From Rubellimicrobium roseum (lineage in GTDB: Bacteria > Pseudomonadota > Alphaproteobacteria > Rhodobacterales > Rhodobacteraceae), in assembly GCF_006152145.1 (NCBI RefSeq), contig NZ_VDFV01000001.1, positions 434,001 to 498,000 on the forward strand: a stretch of 64,000 nucleotides of DNA, written 5' to 3'. Positions 40,298 to 53,074 of this stretch are shown here, piece by piece. The notes under the pieces were generated by a model, which was given only the letters and a program-made list of their open reading frames with translations, made no database searches and was not told where the DNA came from. A program made the translations under genes and the position numbers. Every line of letters starts with the position of its first letter. The stretch's first letter is position 1.

Positions 40298-41455
40298 ATG
40301 CGGCTCGTACTTCCTCTTCTCGTGGCGGGCCTGCCCGCGACCGCGCAGGACTGCGGCGGCGACTGGGGGGCGTTCCTCGAGGGGCTGAAAGCCGAGGCGG
40401 TGGCGCAGGGCGTGGCCCCGGAGGCCGCGGACGGGTTCCTGGCCGGCGCGCGCCAGAGCGCGGAGGTGCTGGCGCAGGACCGCGACCAGGGGCACTTCCA
40501 GGCGGACTTCATCGCCTTCTCGCGCCGGCTGATCTCGCAGGACCGGGTGGAGCGGGCGGCAGCCCTGTCGGAGCGGCACGACGCCACGTTCGACCGGATC
40601 GAGGCCGAGCTGGGCGTGCCTCGCGGCATCCTGCTGGCGTTCTGGGCCTTCGAGACGGACTTCGGCGCGGTGCAGGGCGACTACGACACGACCGACGCGC
40701 TGGTGACGCTGGCGCATGACTGCCGGAGGCCCGAGCTTTTCCGCCCTGAGGCGCTGGGGGCGATGCGGCTTTACGCCGAGGGGCGCTGGGACACGGACGT
40801 GACAGGCGCCTGGGCCGGCGAGATCGGGCAGGTTCAGATGCTGCCCCGCGACATCCTGGAGTTCGGCGCGGATGGCGACGGCGACGGGGTCGTGGACCTC
40901 AAGGAGTCGAGCGAGGACGCGCTCCTGTCGGGCGCCCGGATGCTGTCGGGGCTTGGGTGGCGCGCGGGCGAGCCCTGGCTGCAGGAGGTCACGGTGCCGG
41001 AGGGGCTCGATTGGGGCCAGACCGGGCTCGACAAGCCCCGGCCGGCCTCGGACTGGGCCGCGCTGGGGGTCGCCGCGCGGGAGGGCGAGCTGGCCGGGGG
41101 ACTTCCAGCCGCGCTGGTGCTGCCGGTGGGGCGCAAGGGGCCCGCGTTCCTGGCCTACCCGAACTTCGGGCTGCTGACGGAGTGGAACCAGAGCCTGACC
41201 TACGTCCTCACGGCGGGCTACTTCGCCACCCGCATCATGGGAGCGCCCGTCTACGACGCGGGCGAGCCCGACCCGGCGCTGTCGGGCGAGGAAGTCGTCC
41301 GGCTTCAGGAGAAGCTGACGGCACGGGGCCATGACGTGGGCGAGGCCGACGGCATCCTCGGGGCCAAGACCCGCGCCGCCGTGCAGGCCGAGCAGGCGCG
41401 GCTGGGCCTTCCGGCCGACGCCTGGCCCACGCGCGAGCTTCTGGACGCGCTGTAG
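40298..41455 (+). CDS. Lytic murein transglycosylase, MltB-type
   Basis: The 385-residue protein has a signal peptide (about residues 1-17, ending LPATAQ) and an SLT_2/MltB catalytic domain (about 20-310). The catalytic Glu is in LAFWAFETDFG (about residue 118), and AGEIGQVQMLPRDILEFG and DYDTTDAL-type segments are present. A C-terminal PG_binding_1 repeat (about 328-383, EEVVRLQEKLTARGHDVGEADGILG) follows. It cleaves peptidoglycan glycan strands to anhydromuropeptides in the periplasm. It begins 10 bases after kup and may share that transcript. A DxDxDG-like loop (DADGDGDGV, about 188-196) could bind calcium. Confidence 0.9.
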   Translation: MRLVLPLLVAGLPATAQDCGGDWGAFLEGLKAEAVAQGVAPEAADGFLAGARQSAEVLAQDRDQGHFQADFIAFSRRLISQDRVERAAALSERHDATFDRIEAELGVPRGILLAFWAFETDFGAVQGDYDTTDALVTLAHDCRRPELFRPEALGAMRLYAEGRWDTDVTGAWAGEIGQVQMLPRDILEFGADGDGDGVVDLKESSEDALLSGARMLSGLGWRAGEPWLQEVTVPEGLDWGQTGLDKPRPASDWAALGVAAREGELAGGLPAALVLPVGRKGPAFLAYPNFGLLTEWNQSLTYVLTAGYFATRIMGAPVYDAGEPDPALSGEEVVRLQEKLTARGHDVGEADGILGAKTRAAVQAEQARLGLPADAWPTRELLDAL

Positions 41456-41456
41456 G

Positions 41457-42230
41457 TCAGCTCATCCAGTTGCCGCCATCGACGTTGAAGGTCTGCGCAA
41501 CGATGTAGGCGGCCTCGTCCGAGGCGAGGAAGACGGCCATTCCGGCGAGGTCGTCGGGCACGCCCATACGGCCCGCAGGGACGGCCATGCCGACCTGCCG
41601 CTTCTTCTCGCCGGGGGCGAGCCCCTCGTGCCGGACGAAGAGCGCGTCCACATGGTCCCACATGTCGCTCTCGATCACGCCGGGGGCGATGGCGTTGACG
41701 TTGATCCGGTGGCGGATCAGGTCGAGCCCCGCCGACTGGGTGAGGCTGATGACGGCGGCCTTGGTGGCGCAGTAGACGGGCGAGAGGGACTCGCCGCGCC
41801 GCCCGGCCTGGGAGGCGAGATTGATGATCCGGCCCCCCTGCCCTTGCGCGATCATCGCACGGGCGGCAGCCTGAAGGGTGAAGAGCGTGCCCGCGACATT
41901 GACCGCGAAGAGCCGGTCGAAGCTGCCGCGCGTCATGTCGGGCACGGGCTCCATGTCGTAGACGCCGGCGTTGTTCACAAGGATGTCGAGCCGCCCCGTG
42001 CGCTCCAGCACGGCCGCGACCGCGGCGTCGATGCTGTTCTGGGTGGCCACGTCGAGGCGCAGGGGCCAGGCCGCAGAGCCGATGGCGGCGGCTGTGCGCT
42101 CGCAGGCGGCTACGTCGAGGTCGGCGATGGCAACGGTCGCGCCTTCGCGGGCGTAGGCACGGGCGATGGCGGCGCCAATGCCGCGCGCGCCCCCGGTGAT
42201 GAGAGCCGAGCGGCCCATCAGGCGTTCCAT
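41457..42230 (-). CDS. smoS: Polyol (sorbitol/L-iditol) dehydrogenase, SmoS-like SDR
   Basis: The 257-residue classical SDR has TGGARGIGAAIA near the N-terminus, NNAGVYD, and the catalytic Tyr-Lys in SLSPVYCATKAAV. It aligns from memory almost throughout with Rhodobacter sphaeroides sorbitol dehydrogenase SmoS, including INLASQAGRRGES, INVNAIAPGV, EKKRQVGMAVP and the terminal YIVAQTFNVDGGNWMS. It should oxidise D-sorbitol or galactitol with NAD+. In relatives it belongs to a polyol operon with an FGGY kinase, transporter and mannitol dehydrogenase. Here it stands alone, and a decayed FGGY kinase lies about 0.6 kb away, suggesting a broken-up polyol locus. Confidence 0.85.
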   Translation of the reverse strand: MERLMGRSALITGGARGIGAAIARAYAREGATVAIADLDVAACERTAAAIGSAAWPLRLDVATQNSIDAAVAAVLERTGRLDILVNNAGVYDMEPVPDMTRGSFDRLFAVNVAGTLFTLQAAARAMIAQGQGGRIINLASQAGRRGESLSPVYCATKAAVISLTQSAGLDLIRHRINVNAIAPGVIESDMWDHVDALFVRHEGLAPGEKKRQVGMAVPAGRMGVPDDLAGMAVFLASDEAAYIVAQTFNVDGGNWMS

Positions 42231-42308
42231 GCCATCCCCTCCCCTGCGGCAGGCCCCAAGGGGCCCGGCCCGGCGGGGGTAGGAGTGGCGTCGCGGGCCG
42301 TCAAGGCG

Positions 42309-42512
42309 TCAGGCGCCGTAGGCGGCCTCGGTCGCGATCTCGGTGATCTGGGAGCGGTGCAGGCCGAGGTCGGCAAGCTCCCGGTCGGTGAGCTGGCCCA
42401 GTTCGCTCAGCGTCTGGCGGTAGGCGCGGTACTGGGCGACTCGCTGCCCGAGGGAGGCACGGAGGCTGGGACGGGCGGCGGCATAGGTGCGGTCGTAGGT
42501 GGTGGCGGCCAT
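42309..42512 (-). CDS. DUF1127 small protein
   Basis: The 67-residue basic protein has the DUF1127 core LGQLTDRELADLGLHRSQI near the C-terminus and an Arg-rich, mostly helical N-terminal half. DUF1127 proteins are abundant in Rhodobacteraceae; some (such as CcaF1 of R. sphaeroides) bind RNA and influence small-RNA or stress networks. The role of this one is unknown. AGGAG a few bases before ATG 42512 supports the start. The DNA upstream is unusually AT-rich for this window, consistent with a promoter. Confidence 0.88.
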   Translation of the reverse strand: MAATTYDRTYAAARPSLRASLGQRVAQYRAYRQTLSELGQLTDRELADLGLHRSQITEIATEAAYGA

Positions 42513-42850
42513 GATGGGCTCCTGATCATTGACGGACCCGCATGGGGCGGGCCGGGATGTAGCGCCGTGTTAGCGCTCTCGGGACGACAGATAGCCATAT
42601 GCTGCACCTGCACAATGTCCGCTTGGACAAGGCCGCCATGCAGGAGGCGCATGATAAATTGTAAGGATTTTTTAACAGCTTAACCCTTAGGCTGATCGAC
42701 TGCCGCATAGGCGAGGGAAGCGGTTGTCTCCTGGATGAAGGCGGTAGCAGGGCCCGTCGCGCGACGCGCCTGACGGACTAGGGGGCGGCATCGGCGAAAG
42801 GGCGAAGGGCCGGCTCGGGCTGGGACCGCAGGCCCTTTGGAGGAGGACGA
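42513..42850. other. Intergenic region upstream of the DUF1127 gene
   Basis: About 340 bases without a gene. It includes the least GC-rich patch of the window (ATAAATTGTAAGGATTTTTT, 42654-42673). On the minus strand this patch contains TACAAT (42663-42658), a plausible -10 for the DUF1127 gene, but I cannot place a convincing -35. The part beyond 42,720 blends into the remains of an FGGY kinase gene. Confidence 0.4.
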
Positions 42851-43616
42851 GCTTGGCCGAATGTCTGGGCTGCCGACAGCGGCACCGAGAGCCTGCGTGC
42901 GCGGATCTTTGACCTGTCAGAGCGCTAGACAGGCGGTGCCCTGCGGGAGTTCGGCGTGACCGAGGCGCCGCTGCACGCGCCGGGCATCTGGAGACCCGCG
43001 ACAACATCGTCAATCCGGGCCGCTGGATCGTGGAAAGAGGACAGACCTCCACGGCATCCATCGTCAACTGGCTGGGGCGGCTCACGGGGGTCTGTTCGAC
43101 TTTGAGGACCTCAACCGCCGAGCCGCCGCCCTGCCTCTGGGGGACGAAGAGTTGATCGTGAAAGACTACTTCCAGCGCAACCGCACGCCCTACACCGATC
43201 CCCTCTCGCGCGGGGCCATCGTGGGGCTTACACTCGTCCAGGGGTTGCCGCACGTCGTTCGCGCGGTGATGAGGATTTCGGCTTCGAGACGCGCGATCCT
43301 CGATGCTTTTGGGCGCGCGCGCTACAAAAGTTCCAAGATTACCGTTGGTGGGGGCGCGGCGGCGCCGGACCTTTGACTGCGGGTCCGTGCCGACATCGCG
43401 GGGCTTCCCGCAAGCCGCGATGCGCCCTCGAAGGAGGCTGCCGTGCTGGGCGCGCACGGGGCCGGGCGGTTCGTCGGCGTCGACGAGATGACCGCCGCCA
43501 CGGTCCGGCCTAGGCGGCGGGTCGAGCCCCTCGCGGCCAACGTCGCGCGCCATGGGCAGATCCCTCCGAAGTCCCTCGCGATCCATCCGGCGCTGAAGGG
43601 GGCGCCTAGGGACTAG
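42851..43616 (+). pseudogene. Decayed FGGY-family carbohydrate kinase
   Basis: Pieces of one FGGY kinase occur in the correct order but in different frames and with large gaps. The N-terminal phosphate-binding part is near 42869: AADSGTESLRARIFDLS, then an in-frame TAG. A core piece is near 43010-43090 (VNPGRWIVE, QTSTASIVNWLGRLTG). After a 1-base frame change comes LFDFEDLNRRAAALPLGDEE and NRTPYTDPLSRGAIVGLTL to about 43300. The C-terminal piece (RADIAGLP, EAAVLGAHGAGRF, RRRVEP) ends at TAG 43614-43616. About 765 bases remain of an expected roughly 1,550. The ATP/sugar domains cannot be functional. The stop codon overlaps the convergent transporter stop (CTAG). A likely former partner of the nearby polyol dehydrogenase. 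Confidence 0.8.
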
Positions 43617-45403
43617 GGCGTGCCCAGGCCCCAGATGGCGGCGATGAGGGGGGTGCCCACGACCACGACCAGGATCGAGAGCGGCAGGCCGAGTTTCCAG
43701 TAATCGCCGAAGCGGTAGCCGCCCGGGCCCATGACCAGCGTGTTGCACTGGTGGCCGATGGGGGTGAGGAAGTCGCAGGCCGCCCCCACCGCCACCGCCA
43801 TCAGGAACGGGTCGGGGTTGAGGCCCAGCCGCTGGGCAAGGCTTGCGGCGATGGGGGCCATCACCAGCACGGTCGCCGCGTTGTTGAGGAAGGGGGTGAC
43901 CGCCATGGCCAGCACGATCATCAGGCCCAAGGCGACGAGCGGCGGCACCGCCCCCGCGACCCGTTCGAGCCCCGCCGCGAGGAGGTCGGTGCCCCCCGTG
44001 GCCTCGATCGCGCCGCTGACCGGGATCAGGGCGGCCAGGAGCACGATCACCGACCACTCGATCGACTCGTAGGCCTCCTCCATCGTCATGATGCGCAGAA
44101 GCAGCACGAGCGCCGCCGCCCCTGCGAAGGCGACGGCCACGGGCACGAGGTGCAGGGCCACGAGGACCATGGCGGCGGCGAGGATGCCGATGGGCAGCCA
44201 ACTCCGCTTGCGCCGGCCCAGGGCCACGTCGCGCTCGGACAGCGGCAGGATGCGCAGTTCGCCCAACGACTCGGCCAGCCGGTCGCGGGACGCCTTGAGG
44301 ATCAGGACGTCGCCCACCTCCAGCCGCAGCCGGCGCAGGCGGCGGGTGAGGCGCTGGTTTCGGCGGCTCACGGCCAGAAGGCCGAGGCCGTGATGACGGC
44401 GGAGCCGCGCCTCGGCCGGAGTCTGGCCCACGAGCGGCGAGTCGGCCGTCACGACCCCCTCGGCCACGACGCTGTCCTCGGCCCCTTCGTCCTCGGCCAC
44501 CTCCTCGCCGGCGAGGCGCAGGCGGGCGCGGGCGGTGACGCGTTCGAGGTCCTCGGGCTCGCCGGTGAGCAGGAGCACGTCCTCGGCCCGGATCTCCCAG
44601 TCGGGGCGGGGGACGTGGCGGCGGAAGCGCTCGCGGATCACGGTGGTGACCTTAACGCCGCCCTCGCCCAGCGCCTCGAGCTCGGCCACCGTGCGGCCGA
44701 CGAAGGGCGAGCCCTCGGGCACGCGCGCCTCGGTGGCGTAGTCCTCGAGCGTGAAGGCGGCGTCCATGCCGCCGCCGCCCGTGCGGCGCGTATCGGGCAG
44801 GACGCGATAGGCGAAGGACAGGAAGACGAGGCCGGTCGCGGCGATGACGAGGCCCACGGGCGTGTAGTCGAACATCCCGAAGGGCTCGCCCGTGATGTCC
44901 TCGCGCACCTTGGAGACGAGGATGTTGGGCGAGGTGCCCACCATCGTCACGATGCCACCGATGAGCGAGCCAAAGGCCATGGGCATGAGAAGGAAGGACA
45001 GGGGCGTGCCTGTCCGGCGCGAGACCTGCGTCGCCACCGGCATCAGCATGGCAAGCGCGCCCACGTTCTTGGTGACCATGCTGAGGAGCGTGACCGCCCC
45101 GGCCATGACCGGGACCTGGGCCTGCGGCCCCCTCATGCGGCGCAGGAGCGGGCGCATCGCCGTCTCGACCGCGCCCGAACGCGCCACGGCGGCCGAGACG
45201 AGAAGCGCGGTGGCCACGATGATGACCACGTCGTCGCCGAAGCCCGAGAATGCCTCGTCAGCGGGGATGATGCCGAGGAGGACGCCCGCGACCAGGGCCA
45301 GCACCGCCACGAGGTCGTAGGGCAGACGCCCCCAGATGAACAGGCCGATGGTCACGGCCATCAGGCCGAAGGCGAGCGCTTGATCGAGGGTCACGGGGTC
45401 CAC
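43613..45403 (-). CDS. SLC13/DASS-type permease with TrkA-C domains
   Basis: The 596-residue protein has two membrane halves (about residues 5-190 and 400-596) flanking two RCK_C/TrkA-C domains in the cytoplasm (about 215-295, ARVPEGSPFVGRTVAELEALG, and 310-390, DSPLVGQTPAEARLR). Transport-region signatures are FGDDVVIIVATALLVSAA, MVGTSPNILVSK and the closing FLNNAATVLVMAPIA. Such proteins carry anions such as sulfate or dicarboxylates with Na+; the substrate is not readable. The GTG at 45403 is a weak start (AGGA only 2 bases away); GTG 45394 is the alternative. Its stop overlaps the stop of the decayed kinase. Confidence 0.88.
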   Translation of the reverse strand: MDPVTLDQALAFGLMAVTIGLFIWGRLPYDLVAVLALVAGVLLGIIPADEAFSGFGDDVVIIVATALLVSAAVARSGAVETAMRPLLRRMRGPQAQVPVMAGAVTLLSMVTKNVGALAMLMPVATQVSRRTGTPLSFLLMPMAFGSLIGGIVTMVGTSPNILVSKVREDITGEPFGMFDYTPVGLVIAATGLVFLSFAYRVLPDTRRTGGGGMDAAFTLEDYATEARVPEGSPFVGRTVAELEALGEGGVKVTTVIRERFRRHVPRPDWEIRAEDVLLLTGEPEDLERVTARARLRLAGEEVAEDEGAEDSVVAEGVVTADSPLVGQTPAEARLRRHHGLGLLAVSRRNQRLTRRLRRLRLEVGDVLILKASRDRLAESLGELRILPLSERDVALGRRKRSWLPIGILAAAMVLVALHLVPVAVAFAGAAALVLLLRIMTMEEAYESIEWSVIVLLAALIPVSGAIEATGGTDLLAAGLERVAGAVPPLVALGLMIVLAMAVTPFLNNAATVLVMAPIAASLAQRLGLNPDPFLMAVAVGAACDFLTPIGHQCNTLVMGPGGYRFGDYWKLGLPLSILVVVVGTPLIAAIWGLGTP

Positions 45404-45488
45404 TGTCCTGGGTCGGGTCCGGGCCCCCGGAACCGCCCGGGGGGCGGGCCGGTTCCCTCGGGCGGCGCGGGACCGGAGGGGCGGGGGC

Positions 45489-46061
45489 ATGGGCGTGATC
45501 GACTGGCTACGGGGGCGCGTGCGCGACCGGGACGGACAGGCCGCGGCGCTGGAGTCAGGGGCGCAGGAGGCGACCGGGGCCCGGCCCGCGCGGCCCGCCT
45601 GGGACGCCGGGACGGACCTGCGCCTTGCGGTGACGACCAAGGTCCTGGACGGCTGGCTCGCCAACCGCCGGCAGACGCTGGTGCCGCACACGCTGAACTT
45701 CCGGGCGCTGGCGGAGGAGGAGACGGAGCTGCTCCTGGGGCTGATGGCCGCCGCCGCACGGGCGGACGGGGCGGTGGACGCGCGCGAGGCGCGGCAGCTT
45801 CCGCAGGCGCTCGCCTTGGCGGGGGCAGGCGAGCCCGAGGCGCGACGGCTGGGGGCGCTGCTGGAGGGAGAGGAGCCGCCGCTCGGGCCGCTGCTGCTGC
45901 GGGCGGCGGAGGCGGGGCTGGGCTCGCACGCCTATGCGGCGGCGCTCCTGGCGATCAACCGGCGGGGCCGGGCGAACAGGGCCTTCCTCGACTTCCTTGC
46001 GGCGCGGCTCGGGCTTTCGCCCGAGCTGGCGGCCAGCCTGGAGCGGCGCTATCGGGCCTGA
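45489..46061 (+). CDS. DUF533/TerB-like protein
   Basis: The 190-residue protein has a short N-terminal amphipathic start, a polar linker (residues 15-45) and a TerB-type helical domain (about 60-190). LVPHTLNFRALAEEETELLLGLMAAAARADGAVDAREARQL (family positions about 64-105) resembles YebE/DUF533. No role is established. GGAGGGG before ATG 45489 is a fair ribosome site. It is divergent from the SLC13 transporter. Its last 13 bases overlap the 3' end of the convergent CBS gene, so the two transcripts are antisense at their ends. It is the second TerB-like protein in the window but is not a close copy of the first. Confidence 0.75.
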   Translation: MGVIDWLRGRVRDRDGQAAALESGAQEATGARPARPAWDAGTDLRLAVTTKVLDGWLANRRQTLVPHTLNFRALAEEETELLLGLMAAAARADGAVDAREARQLPQALALAGAGEPEARRLGALLEGEEPPLGPLLLRAAEAGLGSHAYAAALLAINRRGRANRAFLDFLAARLGLSPELAASLERRYRA

Positions 46062-46483
46062 GCGGGCGCCTCAGTCAGGCCGCGCAACGCCTCCTGCACC
46101 GGGACGCTGTCCACGAGAAGGCGGCGCGCGAGGTCGGCCAGGGTGATCCAGCCCACCACGCGCCCGCCCGCGTCGCGCACGGCGAGGCGGCGGATCGTGT
46201 GGGCGGCCATGAGGTCCATGGCGGTCTGCAGGCTGTCGTCCTCGCCGCAGCCGATCACGGGGCGGGTGGCCACGTCGCGCACCGCGACCTGACCCGGATG
46301 GAGCCCGCGCGCCACCACGCGGTAGAGGATGTCGCGGTCGGTCACGACGCCGTCGAGGTCCTCGGGGGAGCCCACCGGCAGCGCGCCCACGTCGAGTTCG
46401 CCCATGAGCTCGGCCGCCTCGGTCACGGGGGCGTCGGGGGCCACGAACTCGACATGGCGGGCCATGATCTCGCCCACCCTCAT
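46049..46483 (-). CDS. CBS-domain pair protein
   Basis: The 144-residue protein consists of two CBS domains: about residues 1-60 (MARHVEFVAPDAPVTEAAELMGELDVGALPVG) and 75-135 (DDSLQTAMDLMAAHTIRRLAVRDAGGRVVGWITLADLAR). Free-standing CBS pairs sense adenine nucleotides and regulate other proteins. Its ATG overlaps the stop of the receiver gene upstream by 4 bases. It is therefore the last gene of a three-gene signalling unit with a hybrid histidine kinase and a receiver protein. Confidence 0.88.
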   Translation of the reverse strand: MRVGEIMARHVEFVAPDAPVTEAAELMGELDVGALPVGSPEDLDGVVTDRDILYRVVARGLHPGQVAVRDVATRPVIGCGEDDSLQTAMDLMAAHTIRRLAVRDAGGRVVGWITLADLARRLLVDSVPVQEALRGLTEAPAQAR

Positions 46484-46828
46484 GGCGCGGTCCCCAGCGC
46501 GGCGTCGATCTGGCCGAGAAGGCGCGAGAAGTCGACGGGCTTGGGATGGTAGTCGTCGCAGCCCGCCGCGATGGCCTTGTCGCGGTCCCCCGCAAGCGCA
46601 TGGGCGGTCAGCGCGATGATCGGGATCGCGGCCGTCTGCGGGTCGTCCTTGAGCGTGCGGGCCACGGTCCAGCCGTCCATGACCGGCAGGTTCATGTCGA
46701 GAAGGATCACCTCGGGCCGGTCCCCGCGCGCGCGGGCGAGCCCGGCTTCGCCATCGTGCGCGAGCGCCACCTCGTGCCCGCGCCGCTGGAGCCTTCGGGA
46801 CAGGAAGTCCCAGATCTCGGGCGTGTCC

Positions 46829-46851
<23 letters not shown>
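46480..46851 (-). CDS. Single-domain response regulator (CheY/DivK-like)
   Basis: The 123-residue receiver domain has the acidic pair ED (residues 8-9), phospho-acceptor Asp in VILLDMNLP (about residue 53), Thr in ALTAH (about 83) and Lys in HPKPVD (about 104). No output domain is present, so it acts by protein contact or as a phosphate shuttle. It begins inside the last 23 bases of the hybrid kinase gene and overlaps the CBS gene by 4 bases; the three are clearly one unit and the kinase is the likely phosphodonor. Confidence 0.92.
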
Positions 46852-50032
<3,181 letters not shown>

Positions 50033-50174
50033 GGGTCGTCCCTCGTCGTGGCGGCCCTCATCGAACGCGGCGCGCGGCCGCCCGTTCCGGGGGGATCGGA
50101 ACGGGGAACCCTGCGGCACGCGCATGGTTCACCGAAGCGCCCGATTGACGAAACGGAACGGAGATCCACTGCGC

Positions 50175-51098
50175 ATGGCCGAAGCACCTCTCGATTGTGT
50201 CATCGTCGGCGGCGGGCCGGCGGGGCTCACCGCCGCGATCTTCCTCGCGCGGTTCGGGCGGCGCTTCGCACTGGTGGACGGGGGCGAGAGTCGGGCCTCG
50301 TGGATCCCGCGATCGCACAACCACCCCGCTTTTCCAGGCGGGATCAACGGCATCGAGCTTCTGGAGCGGATGCGGGCGCAGTTGGCGGAGTTCGGCGGCG
50401 GGGTGGAGCGCGGCACGGTCACGGCGTTGGGGCGCGAGGAGGACGGGCGGCTGCGGGTCGAGACGGGGGGCGGTCCGCTGGTCGCGCCATTCCTCCTCCT
50501 CGCCACGGGCGTGCGCGATAACCTGCCCCCCGTCGAGGACGCCATTGGCCATGTGCAGCGCGGCGCGATCCGGCAATGCCCGATCTGCGACGGCTATGAG
50601 GTGCGGGGCAAGCGCGTGGCGGTCCTGGGTCATGGCGCCGCCGCGGCCGGCGAGGCGCTGTTCCTGCGCGGCTACACCGACAACCTGACGCTGGTGACGA
50701 TGGGCGCGGCGCTGGACCTGCCTGCGGACGACCGGGCGCGGCTGCGCGACGCGGGCATTCGGGTGGTCGAGACGCCGCTGCGCCGGCTCGACTGCGCGCG
50801 CGAGCAGGTGCAAGTCTATCTGGAGGACGGGCGGGAGCTGCGCTTCCACACCGCCTACACCGGGCTCGGGGTCGAGCCCCGCACGGACCTCGCGGGGATG
50901 CTGGGGGTGGAGCTGACCGAGGATCGCCGCTTCGTGACCGACGCCCATCAGCGGAGCTCGCATCCGGGCGTCTACGCGGCGGGGGACGCGGTGACGGGGC
51001 TCAACCAGATCGCGGTCGCCATGGCGCAGGCCGAGGTCGCGGCGGTGGACATCCACAACACCCTGCGCCGGGCCGAGCGGCTGACGCTCTGCCGCTGA
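50175..51098 (+). CDS. Thioredoxin-reductase-like NAD(P)/FAD oxidoreductase
   Basis: The 307-residue flavoprotein has FAD motif [17 protein letters not shown] near the N-terminus, a redox-active CPIC in [22 protein letters not shown] (about residues 135-156), and the FAD-binding [21 protein letters not shown] near the end. The CPICDGYE form and the short length indicate a thioredoxin-reductase-like enzyme rather than housekeeping TrxB (normally CATCDG). The partner is unknown. It is divergent from the hybrid kinase, with about 50-140 bases between depending on the kinase start. The [15 protein letters not shown] segment contacts FAD in relatives. Confidence 0.86.
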   Translation: MAEAPLDCVIVGGGPAGLTAAIFLARFGRRFALVDGGESRASWIPRSHNHPAFPGGINGIELLERMRAQLAEFGGGVERGTVTALGREEDGRLRVETGGGPLVAPFLLLATGVRDNLPPVEDAIGHVQRGAIRQCPICDGYEVRGKRVAVLGHGAAAAGEALFLRGYTDNLTLVTMGAALDLPADDRARLRDAGIRVVETPLRRLDCAREQVQVYLEDGRELRFHTAYTGLGVEPRTDLAGMLGVELTEDRRFVTDAHQRSSHPGVYAAGDAVTGLNQIAVAMAQAEVAAVDIHNTLRRAERLTLCR

Positions 51099-51117
51099 GC
51101 CCGGCGCGCCGGAGCCG

Positions 51118-53064
51118 TCAGCCCCGGACCGTGCGGCCCAGGACCTTCAGGCCTAGCGCCTCCAGCACCTTGGCCTCGATGTCCTGAGCCTCAAGGCCGG
51201 CCATGGCGTACATCTCGCGCGGGCTGGCCTGGTCGATGAAGCTGTCCGGCAGCGTCATCGAGCGGAACTTCAGGCCCCGGTCGAAGATGCCCTCCTCGGC
51301 CAGGAGCTGCGCGACATGGCTGCCGAAGCCGCCGATGGCGCCCTCCTCCAAGGTGACGAGCACCTCGTGCTCGCGCGCCAGCCGCAGGATCAGGTCGCGG
51401 TCAAGCGGCTTGGCGAAGCGGGCGTCGGCCACCGTGGGACGGATGCCGCGCGCCTCCAGCGCCTCGGCGGCGCGCAGGGCCTCGTGGAGCCGCGTGCCAA
51501 AGGACAGGAGCGCGACGCCCGCGCCTTCGCGCACGACCCGGCCCTGGCCGATGGGCAGCGGCGACGCGGCCCAATCGATCTCCACCCCTACGCCCTCGCC
51601 GCGCGGGAAGCGGAAGGCGATGGGGCCGCCGTCATGCGCGGCAGCGGTCGCGACCATGCGGGCGAGCTCCGCCTCGTCGGCGGCGGCCATGACGACGAAG
51701 CCCGGGAGGTTTGCGAGGAACGTCACGTCGAAGGCGCCGGCATGGGTCGCCCCGTCCGCGCCCACGAGCCCGGCCCGGTCGATGGCGAAGCGGACGGGAA
51801 GCCGCTGGATGGCCACGTCGTGCACGACCTGGTCGTAGCCGCGCTGGAGGAACGTCGAGTAGATCGCGCAGAAGGGCCGGAGGCCCCCCGCCGCGAGACC
51901 GGCGGCGAAGGTCACGGCGTGCTGCTCGGCGATGCCGACGTCGAAGCAACGGTCGCTGAAGCGGTCCATGAACTTCGACAGCCCCGTGCCGTCCGGCATG
52001 GCGGCCGTGACCGCGACGATGCGGCGGTCGGTCTCGGCCAGCCGCACCAGCGCGTCGGCGAAGACGCCGGTGTAGGAGGGCGCATTGCTGGGCGCCTTGG
52101 CCTGCGCGCCCGTCACCACGTCGAAGCGGTTGGTGGCGTGGCCCCTGTCGCGCGCGGCCTCGGCGGGGGCGTAGCCCTTGCCCTTCTGCGTGATCGCGTG
52201 GATCAGCACGGGCCCCGTGGCGCGCGCCTTGACCGTGCGCAGCACCGCGAGGAGGCTGTCCATGTCGTGCCCGTCGATGGGGCCCACATAGGAGAAGCCC
52301 AGCTCGTCGAAGAGCGTGCCGTGGCCGACGGCGAGATGCTTCAGCGCGTCCTTGGCGCGGCGCGCGCCTTCGCGCAGCGGCGGGGGCAGCAGGCCGGCGG
52401 CGGCCTTGGCGGCGGCCTTGAGGTCCTGGAACGGGGCCCCGGAATAGAGGCGCGACAGGTAGGCCGACATGGCGCCCACGGGGGGCGCGATCGACATCTC
52501 GTTGTCGTTGAGGATGACGAAGAGCCGCCGGCCCAGGTGGCCCGCGTTGTTGAGCGCCTCGTAGGCCTGCCCGGCGCTGATCGAGCCGTCGCCGATCACC
52601 GCGATGCAGTCGCCGATCCCGCAGCCGTCGGGCGGGTCGCCGCCGAGGTCGCGCGCCACGGCATAGCCCAGCGCGGCCGAGATGGAGGTGGAGGAATGCG
52701 CCGCCCCGAAGGGGTCGTAGGGGCTTTCGGACCGCTTGGTGAAGCCCGACAGGCCATCCTTCTGGCGCAGGGTGCGGATGCGGTCGCGCCGTCCGGTCAG
52801 GATCTTGTGAGGATAGGCTTGGTGGCCCACGTCCCAGACGAGCCGGTCGCGCGGCGTGTCGAAGACCGCGTGGAGCGCGACGGTGAGCTCCACCACCCCC
52901 AGCCCCGCGCCGAGATGCCCGCCCGTCACGGAAACGGCCGAGATCGTCTCGGCCCGGAGCTCCTGGGCGAGCTGGTGCAGTTGGGCCTCCGTAAGCCGCT
53001 TGAGGTCGCGGGGCTCGCGCACGCGGTCGAGAAGGGGGGTGGAGGGGCGAACCGGATCGGTCAT
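51118..53064 (-). CDS. dxs: 1-deoxy-D-xylulose-5-phosphate synthase
   Basis: The 648-residue transketolase-type enzyme has [17 protein letters not shown] (about 70-86), the thiamine-diphosphate motif [16 protein letters not shown], the central [18 protein letters not shown] and the C-terminal [15 protein letters not shown]. It condenses pyruvate and glyceraldehyde 3-phosphate in the first step of the MEP isoprenoid pathway, feeding quinone and carotenoid synthesis. The frame is open 83 codons further upstream, but ATG 53064 matches the family start. A short ORF with an excellent ribosome site ends 10 bases before it. The gene converges with the flavoprotein gene. Confidence 0.95.
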   Translation of the reverse strand: MTDPVRPSTPLLDRVREPRDLKRLTEAQLHQLAQELRAETISAVSVTGGHLGAGLGVVELTVALHAVFDTPRDRLVWDVGHQAYPHKILTGRRDRIRTLRQKDGLSGFTKRSESPYDPFGAAHSSTSISAALGYAVARDLGGDPPDGCGIGDCIAVIGDGSISAGQAYEALNNAGHLGRRLFVILNDNEMSIAPPVGAMSAYLSRLYSGAPFQDLKAAAKAAAGLLPPPLREGARRAKDALKHLAVGHGTLFDELGFSYVGPIDGHDMDSLLAVLRTVKARATGPVLIHAITQKGKGYAPAEAARDRGHATNRFDVVTGAQAKAPSNAPSYTGVFADALVRLAETDRRIVAVTAAMPDGTGLSKFMDRFSDRCFDVGIAEQHAVTFAAGLAAGGLRPFCAIYSTFLQRGYDQVVHDVAIQRLPVRFAIDRAGLVGADGATHAGAFDVTFLANLPGFVVMAAADEAELARMVATAAAHDGGPIAFRFPRGEGVGVEIDWAASPLPIGQGRVVREGAGVALLSFGTRLHEALRAAEALEARGIRPTVADARFAKPLDRDLILRLAREHEVLVTLEEGAIGGFGSHVAQLLAEEGIFDRGLKFRSMTLPDSFIDQASPREMYAMAGLEAQDIEAKVLEALGLKVLGRTVRG

Positions 53065-53074
53065 GGGGCGGGGC

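Noticed and set aside
43152-43376. 74-codon open frame as an independent gene
   Set aside because: It is the middle part of an FGGY kinase (NRTPYTDPLSRG) with matching flanks in other frames, so it belongs to a pseudogene.
50033-50125. ATG 50125 as the start of the hybrid histidine kinase
   Set aside because: The extra residues are Arg/Gly/Pro-rich and precede the first PAS domain. TTG 50032 has a better ribosome site next to the domain. Not fully excluded.
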